Source of the DNA: Pterobdella sp. o SKG-2022
Lineage: Eukaryota; Annelida; Clitellata; Hirudinida; Piscicolidae
DNA: 64,000 nt
Reading direction: 5' to 3'
NCBI GenBank assembly: GCA_964035795.1
Contig: OZ038321.1
Location: 5,088,200 to 5,152,199 of the forward strand
Part shown: in pieces, positions 13,692 through 23,800 of the stretch
How the letters are laid out: each line of letters begins with the position of its first letter
Numbering within the stretch: position 1 is the first letter of the stretch
Program-made: the position numbers and the translations under genes
Notes under the pieces: generated by a model
Databases searched by the model: none
What the model was told of the DNA's origin: nothing
The model's input: the letters and a program-made list of their open reading frames with translations, nothing else

Positions 13692-13773
13692 TCAATACAG
13701 ATACTTACATGACCTCTTGATAGACTTTCTCGACTGTTTCGACACATATGCCAACTTTGAGGCCAGTCTCTGA
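2194..13773 (+). CDS. receptor-type protein tyrosine phosphatase (5' end outside window)
   Basis: Transmembrane receptor that removes phosphate from tyrosines; the fibronectin III ectodomain probably binds cell-surface or matrix ligands. Visible exons: 2194-2261, 2815-2954, 3148-3259, 3408-3516, 3885-3954, 4562-4668, 4926-5045, 5191-5257, 5411-5543, 5643-6048, 6216-6258, 6853-7000, 7268-7341, 7509-7645, 7771-7858, 7919-7995, 8517-8553, 8810-8907, 9161-9280, 9356-9454, 9680-9740, 9946-10076, 10631-10704, 10813-10882, 11014-11116, 11281-11354, 11518-11659, 11944-11991, 12144-12226, 12382-12430, 12642-12744, 13274-13409, 13690-13773. The sum is 3,411 nt (1,136 residues plus TGA) with all phases matching. 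The order is at least three FN3 repeats, a juxtamembrane ectodomain like those of LAR-type receptors, one membrane span, D1 (active) and D2 (inactive). Upstream exons with signal peptide and first domains are missing. Two-domain architecture suggests a LAR or R2B-like class; the subtype is not determined. Confidence 0.92.
6853..7341 (+). other. transmembrane segment and juxtamembrane linker of the receptor phosphatase
   Basis: Exon 6853-7000 encodes an acidic stalk followed by the hydrophobic run [20 protein letters not shown], long enough for one helix. Exon 7268-7341 starts with the basic stop-transfer stretch [10 protein letters not shown]. This fixes topology: FN3 repeats outside, phosphatase domains in the cytosol. 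Confidence 0.92.
7509..10704 (+). other. phosphatase domain D1, predicted catalytically active
   Basis: Hallmarks in order: [11 protein letters not shown] (substrate-recognition loop, exons 7771-7858 and 7919-7995), [17 protein letters not shown], the general-acid loop TTWPDHGVP (exon 9356-9454), and the P-loop [13 protein letters not shown] split between exons 9680-9740 and 9946-10076. A VQTV...[11 protein letters not shown] stretch follows. The nucleophilic Cys, the P-loop Arg and the WPD Asp are all present, so I predict enzymatic activity. Confidence 0.92.
10239..10585 (+). repeat. dispersed repeat, GACGTTAAAC family, copy 1 (phosphatase intron)
   Basis: Opens with CATGACGTTAAACTGCACGG and continues through GTCTCCAAATTGAGACTGC, ATAACCTGGATAACAGTAGA and AAACTGCCCAAGTGTG to a tail with CCCAGTTACTGGGACATGTA and GTATAATCTAATTAGAT. 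It matches copies at 25075-25425 and 44272-44580 over most of its length. Inserted inside the intron at 10077-10630. Confidence 0.85.
12529..12607 (+). repeat. half-copy of the foldback family in a phosphatase intron
   Basis: Reads ATAGAAACAAACACTATGG, then AATACACGAAGCTTTTTGTA, ending ATTATCAAGTG. This is one arm of the element that forms a full palindrome at 26806-26948. Confidence 0.7.
13618..13688 (+). repeat. (CA)n microsatellite at the last phosphatase splice acceptor
   Basis: About 35 uninterrupted CA units. The array ends in CACAG, and coding resumes at once with ACTCAATACAGATAC, so the repeat itself supplies the AG of the 3' splice site and takes the place of a pyrimidine tract. Confidence 0.95.
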
Positions 13774-16470
13774 AGTTTACCCGTGTATTCTTCTTATTAT
13801 TATTCTTCTCATTCAATTTTTATTTTTTTTTATTGTTTCTGTTCTCCCATTTAAAATCTATGTTGAATCAAAGTTAATTACTTTTCTGTTGTAACCTTGT
13901 ATTTCATATTTATACCAGCTCGAGATACTTTGTTCAAGCTCATTGTTTTGTATAACTTTCAGGTATTGCTTATTTATATTCTATCCATTTTCATTCAAAT
14001 CGACCAGCAAAATTGACATTCTTTAGATGTAAGCTTTTTAGGCAAATTATATATTGTACTCCGTGGCGAGACTTAGTGAAGTGCAATTTTATATTGTTTG
14101 TGTCATTGTTTCCTCCAAACCTTATTATACCTTACTTGTTACTGAGGGTTGTCCGCATTTTTAATAATTTAACTTAAATCCTTCTGCATTATTGTCTTAT
14201 GATATTTTTCATATACATTTTGAAGTTTTACTAACCTCATTCGAAAGATTCGTGCCTGCTGTAATGTGCATTGTCTATTTTACATAATTAATACTCACAT
14301 TTATTTCAAAAATTTCTAGTGATAATCTGTAATTATTTGATTTCATAGTGTGGGAAACAAATAAAAAGTTTGAATTTATTTAAATCATGAAGCTTTTCAT
14401 AAGGTGAGCTTACATTATCAAGTGATATTTGCTTTTTAACTTCAAAGACTATGGTATCCTTAAAAAGTCAAACTCCTTACGTTGTTTCATTGGGGACCTT
14501 CATGATCGTACATATTTATACAAATTTTGAATCACTTTTGTGTTGTTTATCAGCTGATATTTCTATTTTATGCATGAGTGTTCCATTCTGATTTGAATTT
14601 TTCCTATTTATGTTCAAATTTGGCTTGTTATTGCTAGAGTTTGCTTCAAAGGAGAAATATTTATTAAGCATTTTCATTGAAATTCAAATTATTTGAATGA
14701 ATTATTTAATGATCTAATAGTTTCATTTGTGTGCAATTATTTTATAAAATTTTCATATAGTTGTGTTTTTTCAAGACATATTCATGTTGTTAATACTTCT
14801 ACCCGTAATCGTTTTGTACATTATAAATCTTATTTAAACTTATTATTGTATTGAATTCCCACTATTTTTTGGTAATCTATCAACTCTTCTCATAGCTACT
14901 TGATTTTGTTTGAATCACGATCCATCCATTGCTTGTCTAATTTTTAATTTGTTTTAAAGTACTAACTAATACCCTTGAGGGCTCACAAGAACGTGTGTTT
15001 ATCATTGAATTATTTAAATCATGGAATTGCTATTCAAACGCTTAAGATTTCATATTCTCAAAATCTGTTCCATCTTCATGATTATCGTTTGAATACTCGC
15101 GATTGTATTGGATATCTGCCCACTCCTATTGAAAATTATCATTAGTAGTTTATGAGACCATTTTTCCATTGTAGTTTTAGCTTCGAAAACTTGATAATTT
15201 ATATGCCTTTTGAAAACATTAAAAATTTTTATTTTTACTCAATTATTTATTTCATTGAAACATTATCAAGGGATTTGGGTTCGAATCCCGGTCTGGGTAA
15301 CGTTTCCAGTGCCAAAAGTTGTTATCTCGTCATTATAAAAACTTTCATGATTATTTGAGACTATTAAATATGTTTGGTTTACCGCTGTACATAATGACAT
15401 TTTTATTTTCACTTCATAAAGAGGAAAATCTTAAACATTAATGATATTAATATTATAATAAATTGCTATTGGTTTCATATATTTATTCTTATAAACAGCT
15501 TTCATTTTTCTCAAAGTTATCATTTTAAACAAGATTTTCAGTAAGAATTCAGAATCTCTACCTTCAAAGTTGTTCTAAACGTTGTTTTGTTCATTTTAGT
15601 ATTGCTTCATTGCTCTTAGAGCTCTTCAGTTGCCTCAAGGGTTTGAATATGTTTGTATAGCATGTTTACAATTCTTTTGGGGTTTTATTCTTTTAGTTTT
15701 GCAACATTTGCCAATAATTATTTTTTTATAATGGTTTTCAATGTTTTTCATTCAAAGTTTTAACATTTTTACAGCTTAATTTATATTTTATCAATGTCTT
15801 GGGAAGCTTGAACTTATGTAATGTTAAAGACTCAAATCATCATGAAAGTTCAGTTAATGATATTTAAAATATTATTTCCAAAAGAATAACAATATAAGTA
15901 TAGGAAAATTTTTGATATTTAAAAGGTTAAACTACTGAAATAAATTATCTTATTGTTACCACATTCACATGATTGACCAAACTTAAGAGCAAAACACTGC
16001 TTATGTGAATCCACTAAAACTTAACTTTGGGAAATGTAATTGTAAAGATCTTTATATTTGCTTATGATTTCGTCCCTTATACACTGGTTGGTAATGTGGG
16101 AAGCTAGATAGATATTTTCGCGTGTAAATATTTCAACATGAATATTGATATTTCTAAATGTATTTAGTTCATATATACTTTTGTTTAAATTAGTTCTTAT
16201 TGAATGGATTCATAACTATAAATTGATCAAATTGTTGTCAGCCTTGTCAATATTCAGTGTCATTATCAATGTTATACTCATTGTCCGTTTCATCTGCTTT
16301 ATTAAAATTTATCAAAAACCTCAATTAAATTATAAAGTCTAACCAAATCTTGGTAAAAAATATTTCACTGCAAAAATTTCATAAGATTCACCTTGGATAT
16401 TTACGAAGAGCAAGCGATACAATTTTAAATTAGACGTCAACTGAATGGCCTTACAGTTACATAGTCAACC
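13774..16470. other. 3' flank of the phosphatase gene and intergenic DNA
   Basis: No coding exon seen. It contains an arm of the foldback family at about 14385-14432 (GAAGCTTTTCATAAGG, then ACATTATCAAGTGATA). At 15278-15295 it carries GGGTTCGAATCCCGG, a perfect tRNA B-box/T-arm sequence, but no tRNA body folds around it. A possible poly(A) signal AATAAA lies near 14351. Confidence 0.5.
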
Positions 16471-16479
16471 TCTACAAGA

Positions 16480-17860
16480 GGAATAAAATGCTTTGGTTCA
16501 AAATAACTATAGAAGCTTAGAGTTAATAGACCATGTTATAAAAATATTTGAACCATTTGTAGAGCCACTTATCAGGAAAAACATTAGCCTAAATAAAAGG
16601 CAACATGGTTTCATGCCTGGACGTAGCACTACTGAAACGATATGCATTATTCGAGAGTTGCAAAAAAAGTACCTGGTTGCCAATAAACAATTGTTAATGA
16701 CTTGGTGATTTGGAAAAAGCATTTGACAATACCCAAAAAGGTTCTTCGGTAGGCTTTGCGCAAGCTTCGAGTTGAAGAGGGGTTGGTAGGTTTGGTTCAG
16801 ACTAGGTATGAAAAGAGAAAAGCGTGGTGATTGTTATAGCGATGAGTTCGATGTTGGCGTGGTGTGCATCAGGAATCTCTTTTCAATCCTCATTTTTTCC
16901 TTATTGTCCTTGAAGCTATACCAATGAAATTTAGAACTGATGCCCCTTGGGAACTTTTGTACAGCGACGACTTGGTTATCATTTCAGACAACATGGTGGA
17001 TTTTGTTGAAAAGTTGAACACATGGACAAAAGCTTTGAAAATAATTGGATTGAAGGTAAACATGATGAAAACCAAAATTATGGTATCTGGTTGCAATCCT
17101 AATCTTAAAAATGTAGCAACTATCCATGTGATCTTTGTTTCAGTAGTGTGGACTCTAGTTCTATTTTTTGCAACAGTTATAAATGTTTGGTTTATAAAAA
17201 TTTAGTAGTAAAAAACCTTTTTTATTGAAAAATGACTGCTCGAATTCTCTTGGTTCTAAGGTACTTCTAGACCACTTGATGGTAGAAACCCCACAGAAGT
17301 ACAGTTGGGCAACGATGAACTTGAGATTGTTTCTGATTTGTGTTATCTAGATGGCATGTTATCTGCTGGTGGTGGCTGTAAGCTTTTAGCAAAAACTAAA
17401 ATCTAATGTGCTTGGAATAAGTTTCATCCATTCTTCCCTCTCCTCACTAACTTTTACATTTCGTTTACAGAGGTCAAATATAAGTCTTATACATTAAAGC
17501 AGCTATTTTAAATGCATCAGAAGCCTGGACATTGTCAACACGCTCTTTAAACCGTTTGAACCGAAATGAGCTGAAAAATGATAAAATGGGTATGCAAAGC
17601 CAAGCTAAAAGATCGAATAAACTTAAAAGCTCTTCTTGAAAAACTCAACATAAAAACGCATATCCGTCGTAACAGGCTGAGGTGGTTTGGTGACGTAGAA
17701 CGCAGCAAGAATATTAATGTGCCAGTATTAAAAGACCTGGTAGACCTAAGTTGGCTTGAGAAGAGCTGCTGAAAAAGACCTCAAAAAGTTTGAAATGTCA
17801 ACAACCAGTCTTTATGACCGTGCAGCATGAAAAGAAAAGTTAATTTTCAAAAACGCCTCT
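16480..17860 (+). pseudogene. decayed non-LTR retrotransposon, reverse transcriptase to C-terminus
   Basis: Successive broken frames follow the order of a LINE polyprotein. First GFMPGRSTTETICIIRELQ and KKYLVANKQLL (RT palm start). Then LIVLEAIPMKFRTDAPWELL and YSDDLVIISD (the catalytic YxDD box, here YSDD), then LKVNMMKTKIMVSGCNPN. Last the C-terminal HIRRNRLRWFGDVERS. Several stops and frameshifts make it non-functional. The endonuclease part is absent. No clear tail was found beyond about 17860. Confidence 0.88.
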
Positions 17861-18656
17861 AAGATGGATGATGATGACGTCAAAAAATTCTTAGTCGGTT
17901 TGAAAAGTTTGTTACTAAATTTAGGCTTTTCTTTGAAAAGAAATACAAAGATTTAGTCTTGGAAGAAATAAACTAATATATGAAATATTTTCATTACAAG
18001 CGTTTGTTCATCTGTACAAGCAAATACGTTTGATTACAAAATAGCGTAGATCTTATTTTACTTTGATAAATTTTCCAATATCTTTTATTGGACAAATGCA
18101 CCTAACTATAAGTACCGCTAATGCTTCTTCCAGATTAATAGCCAGAAGAAATAAGTTTACTACCATGGAGCAGTCAAAGCTGAATCATGAAAATTTTCAG
18201 ACGACCTTGAGAGAAGACAAGCAAGCCGTAAAAAGATAAAATAAGAGATTTGATTTTTAAAAGATGGAGATTATTTAATTAGACCAAATGATGTTCTAGG
18301 AGCTTTTTTAAAAGATTTTAGACTTCAAAATCGAATCAAAATTATTAGAAGCCTCAATCTTAAAGAGGAATAATCTACTTGTATTTATGAATATTGTATT
18401 TAATGTTTTGTGTGAAAATGTTTATAATTATATTTTAACTTGAAGGCATATAATCAAAAAGATTAACTGAAGCACATTCTCTAGTATATTCTTATAGAAT
18501 ATGCATGTTTTAAAGGCTAATGTTAAGCAGTTAACTTGAAGAAATAATTGACATGGTTATATATCATTAAAAATTCCGAACTTTCATCAACTTAAAATAA
18601 TATAAAAACTAATGAAATTTAACAAAGCAAAAATAAAAGTTAAAAATGAAATAGTA
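17861..18656. other. intergenic gap downstream of LIN37
   Basis: AT-rich with short chance frames only. No feature I can support. Confidence 0.5.
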
Positions 18657-20548
18657 TCAAATGGAGTCTTCAATATTCTGTTTGTCGTACATGTTCTTGA
18701 GGATGTTGTAACTGTCTATGTACCGAGCCTCTTGGTGTTTCGATGCTTCCTTCCATCTGTTGCGGAAATGGTATTTGTACTCTTAAATAGATCGAATTGA
18801 AATATGTATATATATTTCAAAAATAAAAAATTGATTTAAGAATTTAAAAACTTGAGAAAATCAAAATGATGTTAAGGAGATAATAAGCTTAACATATAGT
18901 TGAAATTTAATATATATATTTATAAAAATTAACACTGAGAAAGTGAGTAAATCAAAGATGATTGAAATGCACCAACTTTTGCTTTACTCTCTTCCACTTG
19001 GTCATATGTTTGAGAAAGATATCTTCAAGAGATGAAGAATCCTGAAAAATAAAATAACTCTTTAATACTTTTTGAAACTTTATTTAATGGTAAGATATGC
19101 ATTACAATCAAGATTATTAAATTAATTACAATATTTTATTTTCACAATTAAACCCTAAAAATTTAAAAATCAAATTAAAATATATCAAGATTTTTTCACC
19201 AATGGTAAGACATGTTAAATAAACTACAGCACAGTTGAACAGATAATAGTGTAGTTGTACTTGATTGATAGATATAGTCTGGATCTTTTGTTTGACAAGG
19301 GAGGGTATGGTGGGTTGGAGAGGCTCGCCAATTGGAGGGGGTAACTCATAGACAAGATCACCTTGGAAATTCTGTGAAAGAAGTTTGTTAGTGGTATTTT
19401 TCAAAATTTCGTCATAATTAAAAAAGGTTAAAGTTAACCTCACATTGAATAACTAATTAGCACCTGTTCTACAATGTTTTTACATTATACTCCATAAATA
19501 TGAAGCTATAAAAACAATTAAAAATTGATTGAATAAAAGTAAACTAAAGATACAAAACAATATAAAATAAACCAGAAGCATTAACATCATTATCATTGTT
19601 TGAGGTTTCTTTATGTTGGTGGGCAGGTTGTAGGTTGTGGATCCAAGCCCTACACACAGGGTACAAAGGGGTGTCATCTGTGAAGGCAGCTAAGTTCACT
19701 GTTCGGTCAAACAGTCTCATCAGGTATGTGTCTGTGGTGATTTTTAATTCTTGTGTGGGTGTTGAATCATTTTGTGTTATTGGTGTTTTATAATAATGCT
19801 TGTGTTGAGTGTCGAATCATCTTGTGTTGCAATGCTTGTGTTAATTATTAAATAATATTGTGTTTTTAATATTGTTATTATTGGTGTTGATTTTAAGCAT
19901 GGTGTATGATAGATTATAGGATTAAATTTAAAAATTAAAATATTACTTGAAAAATAATCCGATTGAGTTTCTTCTTTGACAAGTTTCCTTTTCCTATGAA
20001 GTCTGTTAATCCTTGGAGACTTTTTGATTGGTGAGTTCAGTGGAGAACTACGTAAAAAATTAATGAAATGAAAAGATAAATCTTTAAATTGACGTATCTG
20101 AATGTAAGAAACTTAGAAATATTTCTCTATAAATACGAAAATAATAAAATTTAACAAAAAAAATTATAAATGTAAAATAATTATTGATATGAACAAATCG
20201 ATTTTGAACTGATAAAGCAAAGTGTAAAATCACATAACGCATACTCAAAAAAGTCACTTTCGGGATCATTATGGTTTGGTGAGTCTTTATCTGAAGAAGC
20301 TCTTGAAAAAAAAATATTATATTACAATTTTGCGATAAAATTATTAATTAATATCATGAAATTACTGATAGTACTTTTCTTTTTGATCGACTAATGTTTG
20401 CAACACTCCATCTAGTTTGCTTCTAGCCATTAACACTTCAGTTTCTTCGTCTAAAAAAAAAAGTTTTAAAAATATTTAAAAAAACTTGCAAAGTGAAAAA
20501 TAAATAAAATAAAAGTATATAATCACGTTTAGTCTTTGCTTTCGCCAT
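18657..20548 (-). CDS. LIN37: LIN37-like subunit of the DREAM/MuvB cell-cycle repressor complex
   Basis: In animals LIN37 is a subunit of the MuvB core, which with E2F/DP and pocket proteins represses cell-cycle genes in the nucleus. Exons (minus strand, 5' to 3'): 20548-20527, 20450-20375, 20301-20245, 20047-19947, 19731-19586, 19371-19261, 19041-18977, 18756-18657. They sum to 678 nt, 225 residues, all phases matching. The N-terminal helix LMARSKLDGVLQTLV matches the family's MAKARNQLDAVLQ segment. SNTYLMRLFDRTVNLAAF with TPLYPVCRAW (residues 85-115) is the family signature. YELPPP and the C-terminal KWKRVKQKWKEAS...NILKNMYDKQ also align with human LIN37 (about 246 residues). The start ATG (20548-20546) gives a short N-terminus. 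The gene is head-to-head with the next one. Family assignment is strong; the function is inferred from homology. Confidence 0.9.
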
Positions 20549-20805
20549 TCGAATATTTTGAAATTTATGGAAATGTTAATTCGATTCAAATTTTGATTTA
20601 ATTATTTTTTTTTCGATAAATAGAAAAAAATTAACTAACATAATTGTTTTGTGTTTTTACAAAGTTCAAAATTAGTTTCAAATTAAATAGAAAAAAAGTT
20701 GATTTAAAAGTCATTAGTGACGTCATATTAGCTCTTGTCAAACAACTCAACCTCAAAATACTGTAAATCTTGAAAGTTAAAGCTGTAAAATTGCAAAACT
20801 TTATA
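20549..20805. promoter_or_regulatory. 257-bp divergent intergenic region, probable shared promoter
   Basis: This is the whole interval between the LIN37 start codon (minus) and the start codon of the coiled-coil gene (plus). Both 5' UTRs and both promoters must lie within it unless non-coding first exons extend further. It contains T- and A-rich runs and a TGACGTCA-type site within GTGACGTCATATT near 20718-20730, which is a good CRE/ATF-like motif. No TATA box was judged convincing. Confidence 0.5.
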
Positions 20806-23800
20806 ATGTCTTCTATGAAAGACTCCACTCATTTTACGACAGAAAAGCCAGATGACCTTCACAACCCTCTGATGGTTACCCCTTTGACCCCACCAGAAGA
20901 AATATTACTTCCTGTCACTGCCAACATGAATACTGAAGAAAAACAAGGAAGAAAAATTGCCTGGATCATGGACGACTTGAACAGAGTATGTAATTCTTAG
21001 CCATGACTCGAAAGATTAATAGTTTTATGAATTCTATAAACTGAATCTCATTTCATCTTTTCACAAGGATATTGCAAAACTGCGAGTTATTTTTGTGGAA
21101 AGGCTTACAGAGGTTTGCATAGTGTTTTTATTTTTGCTCTGTTAGCTTTTAATATTTTACAATTAAATTTACTGAAAATTCTTAAACTTCAAAACTTGAA
21201 GCCAACGGAAAAAATGCCTGAAGGGTGGAAGACTAAAACGACCCCTGATTTATCTCATGATATCCTCAAGGTATGAATGAGTCGATGGTGTTCAAAGATG
21301 ACCTATAAGATTTTATGAATAGAAATAGAAATTGTTTAGTATGAACTACATGGCCTGTTGTATAAAAAATTGGCGATTTCAAACACAAATTCGAAAAAAA
21401 TACGGTAGTGTGAATAGCACTTTATGATCCTACTTGTAAGAACATGAGGATAATGATTGCATCAAATAAATAAGTAATTATTTTTTAAAAATGATAACGA
21501 TATTTTTTGTTGAATTTTTAAAATGTTTTGAAGAAGATAAAAAAAGTTGAAAAACTAATGAAGATTGGCGGTTTTGAGCTGTTTCCATAATGCTTGTTCC
21601 TATGATTGAAATTCAATTTAATGAATGTGATAATGTTTTACCTATTTCTTAAACCTGCTTATGCACAATTTTTTTCATAATGAATCACTTCTAATTTGTT
21701 CAACTTTTTCTTGAACATGGTTCTTCCTTCTGCAGAATCTATCGTCTATCTTAGATGTTAGTACTTACACAGTTTCAAATGCATTTTCAAAAACATAAAA
21801 TAGTTTAATAATACTTTTGCTAATTTTGCTGAAAGCTATATTCTTTAAAATTATTAGTTGACTTTTTAGTGGTTGGCAGAAATCAAAATAGACGGAGAGT
21901 CGTTTTCACTTCCGATTACTGAAGAAGAAATGAAGATGGCCCAAGAAAAACCCGCGTGAGTTTGTGTATTACACTCTTACTTTAGAATTTACTTTTAATC
22001 GTATATAGGGCGTCATTTCTTGTTTTTATGAAAATATTTTATATCGTTTACAATGTTAAATTGAATTATTTTCAAAAAAATTTATTTGTGTAAATGGAAA
22101 TAAATGATAAAAGTGTATAGATATTCTACCTCATAGTTTCTATGAAGTTCTTCATATAGAATTAAGCAACTTGAAAAAAATACAGTGTAAATGAATCTAC
22201 AGAGAAAGGAAAAACTTTATTTCCGAGCAGGCGGGCAACCTACAAAAAATCCTCGAAGAGGTGGTGGCTAAAGCATTAAAGCTAGTCAAGTTCATCGCTG
22301 GCAGGTGGGTAAATTAGGCATTAAATTGTGTATATCTCAGAACATGATTATATGCTTTCAAGAGTATGCAAATTATGCTGTAAAATTAATGAAAAAACTT
22401 TATTGAAATTTTGCGCCTTAGTTGCTTCATTGGCGCTATATAAATAGTTTATTATTATTATTATCTATGGTATATTTGTTTGTTGAAAGGCAAAATGTGT
22501 TGGACAAGTTTTACGAATACATGGGTGACAAAGCGGATGAGAAAAGTGAGCCTATCAAAAGTAATGGTTTCAACTTTATTTACAGAGTTAAAAGGAAACT
22601 CACACAAATTTATCAGAATTTAATTTTTTTCAAATAATTTTTGCAACGTTATAGTTTTTTTTGTAAAAATAAATACTCATCAGACCTTTATAAAAATCAA
22701 ATGTTTTCATCTAAAACATCCAACTGCAGCGAAATCTGCCAGATTCAATGAATTGCTGCAGTCTCTCAAAAAGCTGGAGCTTGAGAGTATGCTTGATTTT
22801 TTAATAGCTTGTATACTCTTGGTTTCTAACTACCAAACACTCTTTTCTAACTTCACAATATTTATAAGTAAATTAGCCTAGTACGAAAACGATTTAAACC
22901 AACCATTTCATTAACTAAACAACACAAAGCTTTTCGTAAGTTTGACTCACATTATCAAATGAGTTTTCATTAGTTATATGAGTTATAGGTTCACTTTATC
23001 TACATGAGTTGTATTTTTTGAGTAAAATATGAAATTTTGAAGATTATGAGGATATTGAAAAGTTGATGATTGAGCATGAAACGGATTTGGAAAATGAAAG
23101 GAAAACAGTGAAAAAGTAAAGAATAAATTATGAATATTTCCATGGTTTTAAAATGATTGTTTATGTTTTATATTAATCTCACTCAGCTTGGCAAACAATG
23201 GAATTATGATAAACTATAGCTGTTTTCAATTATTAAAGTTAATTTTGTTTTAAAATTAAATTTAAAAGCGTTTAATGTTATTGAAGTTTGAATCACGAAG
23301 TGCTTAATGTGAGTCTCAATTTAACTGCATTTTTTATTTTATATATGAGAAAACGTTAGTTTATATACATATACATATATACATGTACATATATACCTTA
23401 TGAGAGTATTTATTTTTAAAACCAATTAGAATGACAATGAACAACTAAACTTTTGAACTGTTCATACACAATCTTTTTTAAAGGAAAGTCAAAATTATTT
23501 TGTCCCTCTATAACCAGCAATCCCGATTCCTCAATGATTTGGCTAATTTCACTACGCATTTTAAGAATTTTTTAGATCGATGCACTGTTTTTAGACATTA
23601 AAAAGTATTTTACTGAATAATTCTGATGAATTATATTTAAATTAAGTAAAAAGGTTTTGAATGATAAATGCATTCCAAAAAATAACATTTCAATTCTTGT
23701 TTAATTGTTTAAAATTTAATATTTACATTTCAAAAAAGTAATGTAAAAAATTAGTTTCAGAATTTAAATGTAAGAGTTATTAAGGAGATTTGTGTATATA

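Larger units (their letters stand above)
10813..13773 (+). other. phosphatase domain D2, predicted inactive pseudophosphatase
   Basis: Recognisable PTP fold pieces are [32 protein letters not shown] and VGDFWAMV. The P-loop reads [16 protein letters not shown] (exons 12642-12744 and 13274-13409): the Cys is kept but the CX5R arginine is Tyr. The WPD position reads KSDGLP, with no Trp-Pro-Asp. D2 domains of two-domain receptors are often non-catalytic and regulate D1 (known for the family). The HCRDG start resembles the D2 of CD45-type receptors. The protein ends shortly after [20 protein letters not shown]. Confidence 0.88.

Noticed and set aside
13607..13816. Minus-strand frame with a long Cys-Val repeat
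   Set aside because: It is the antisense reading of the CA microsatellite next to the last phosphatase exon.
15278..15295. Possible tRNA gene from GGGTTCGAATCCCGG
   Set aside because: No acceptor, D or anticodon stem could be found upstream; at most a B-box remnant.
18612..18800. Plus-strand 62-codon frame
   Set aside because: Shadow of the terminal LIN37 exon (RYIDSYNILKNMYDKQ on the minus strand).
19596..19793. Plus-strand frame at the LIN37 locus
   Set aside because: The minus strand encodes the LIN37 signature TPLYPVCRAW at the same place, so the plus frame is a shadow.
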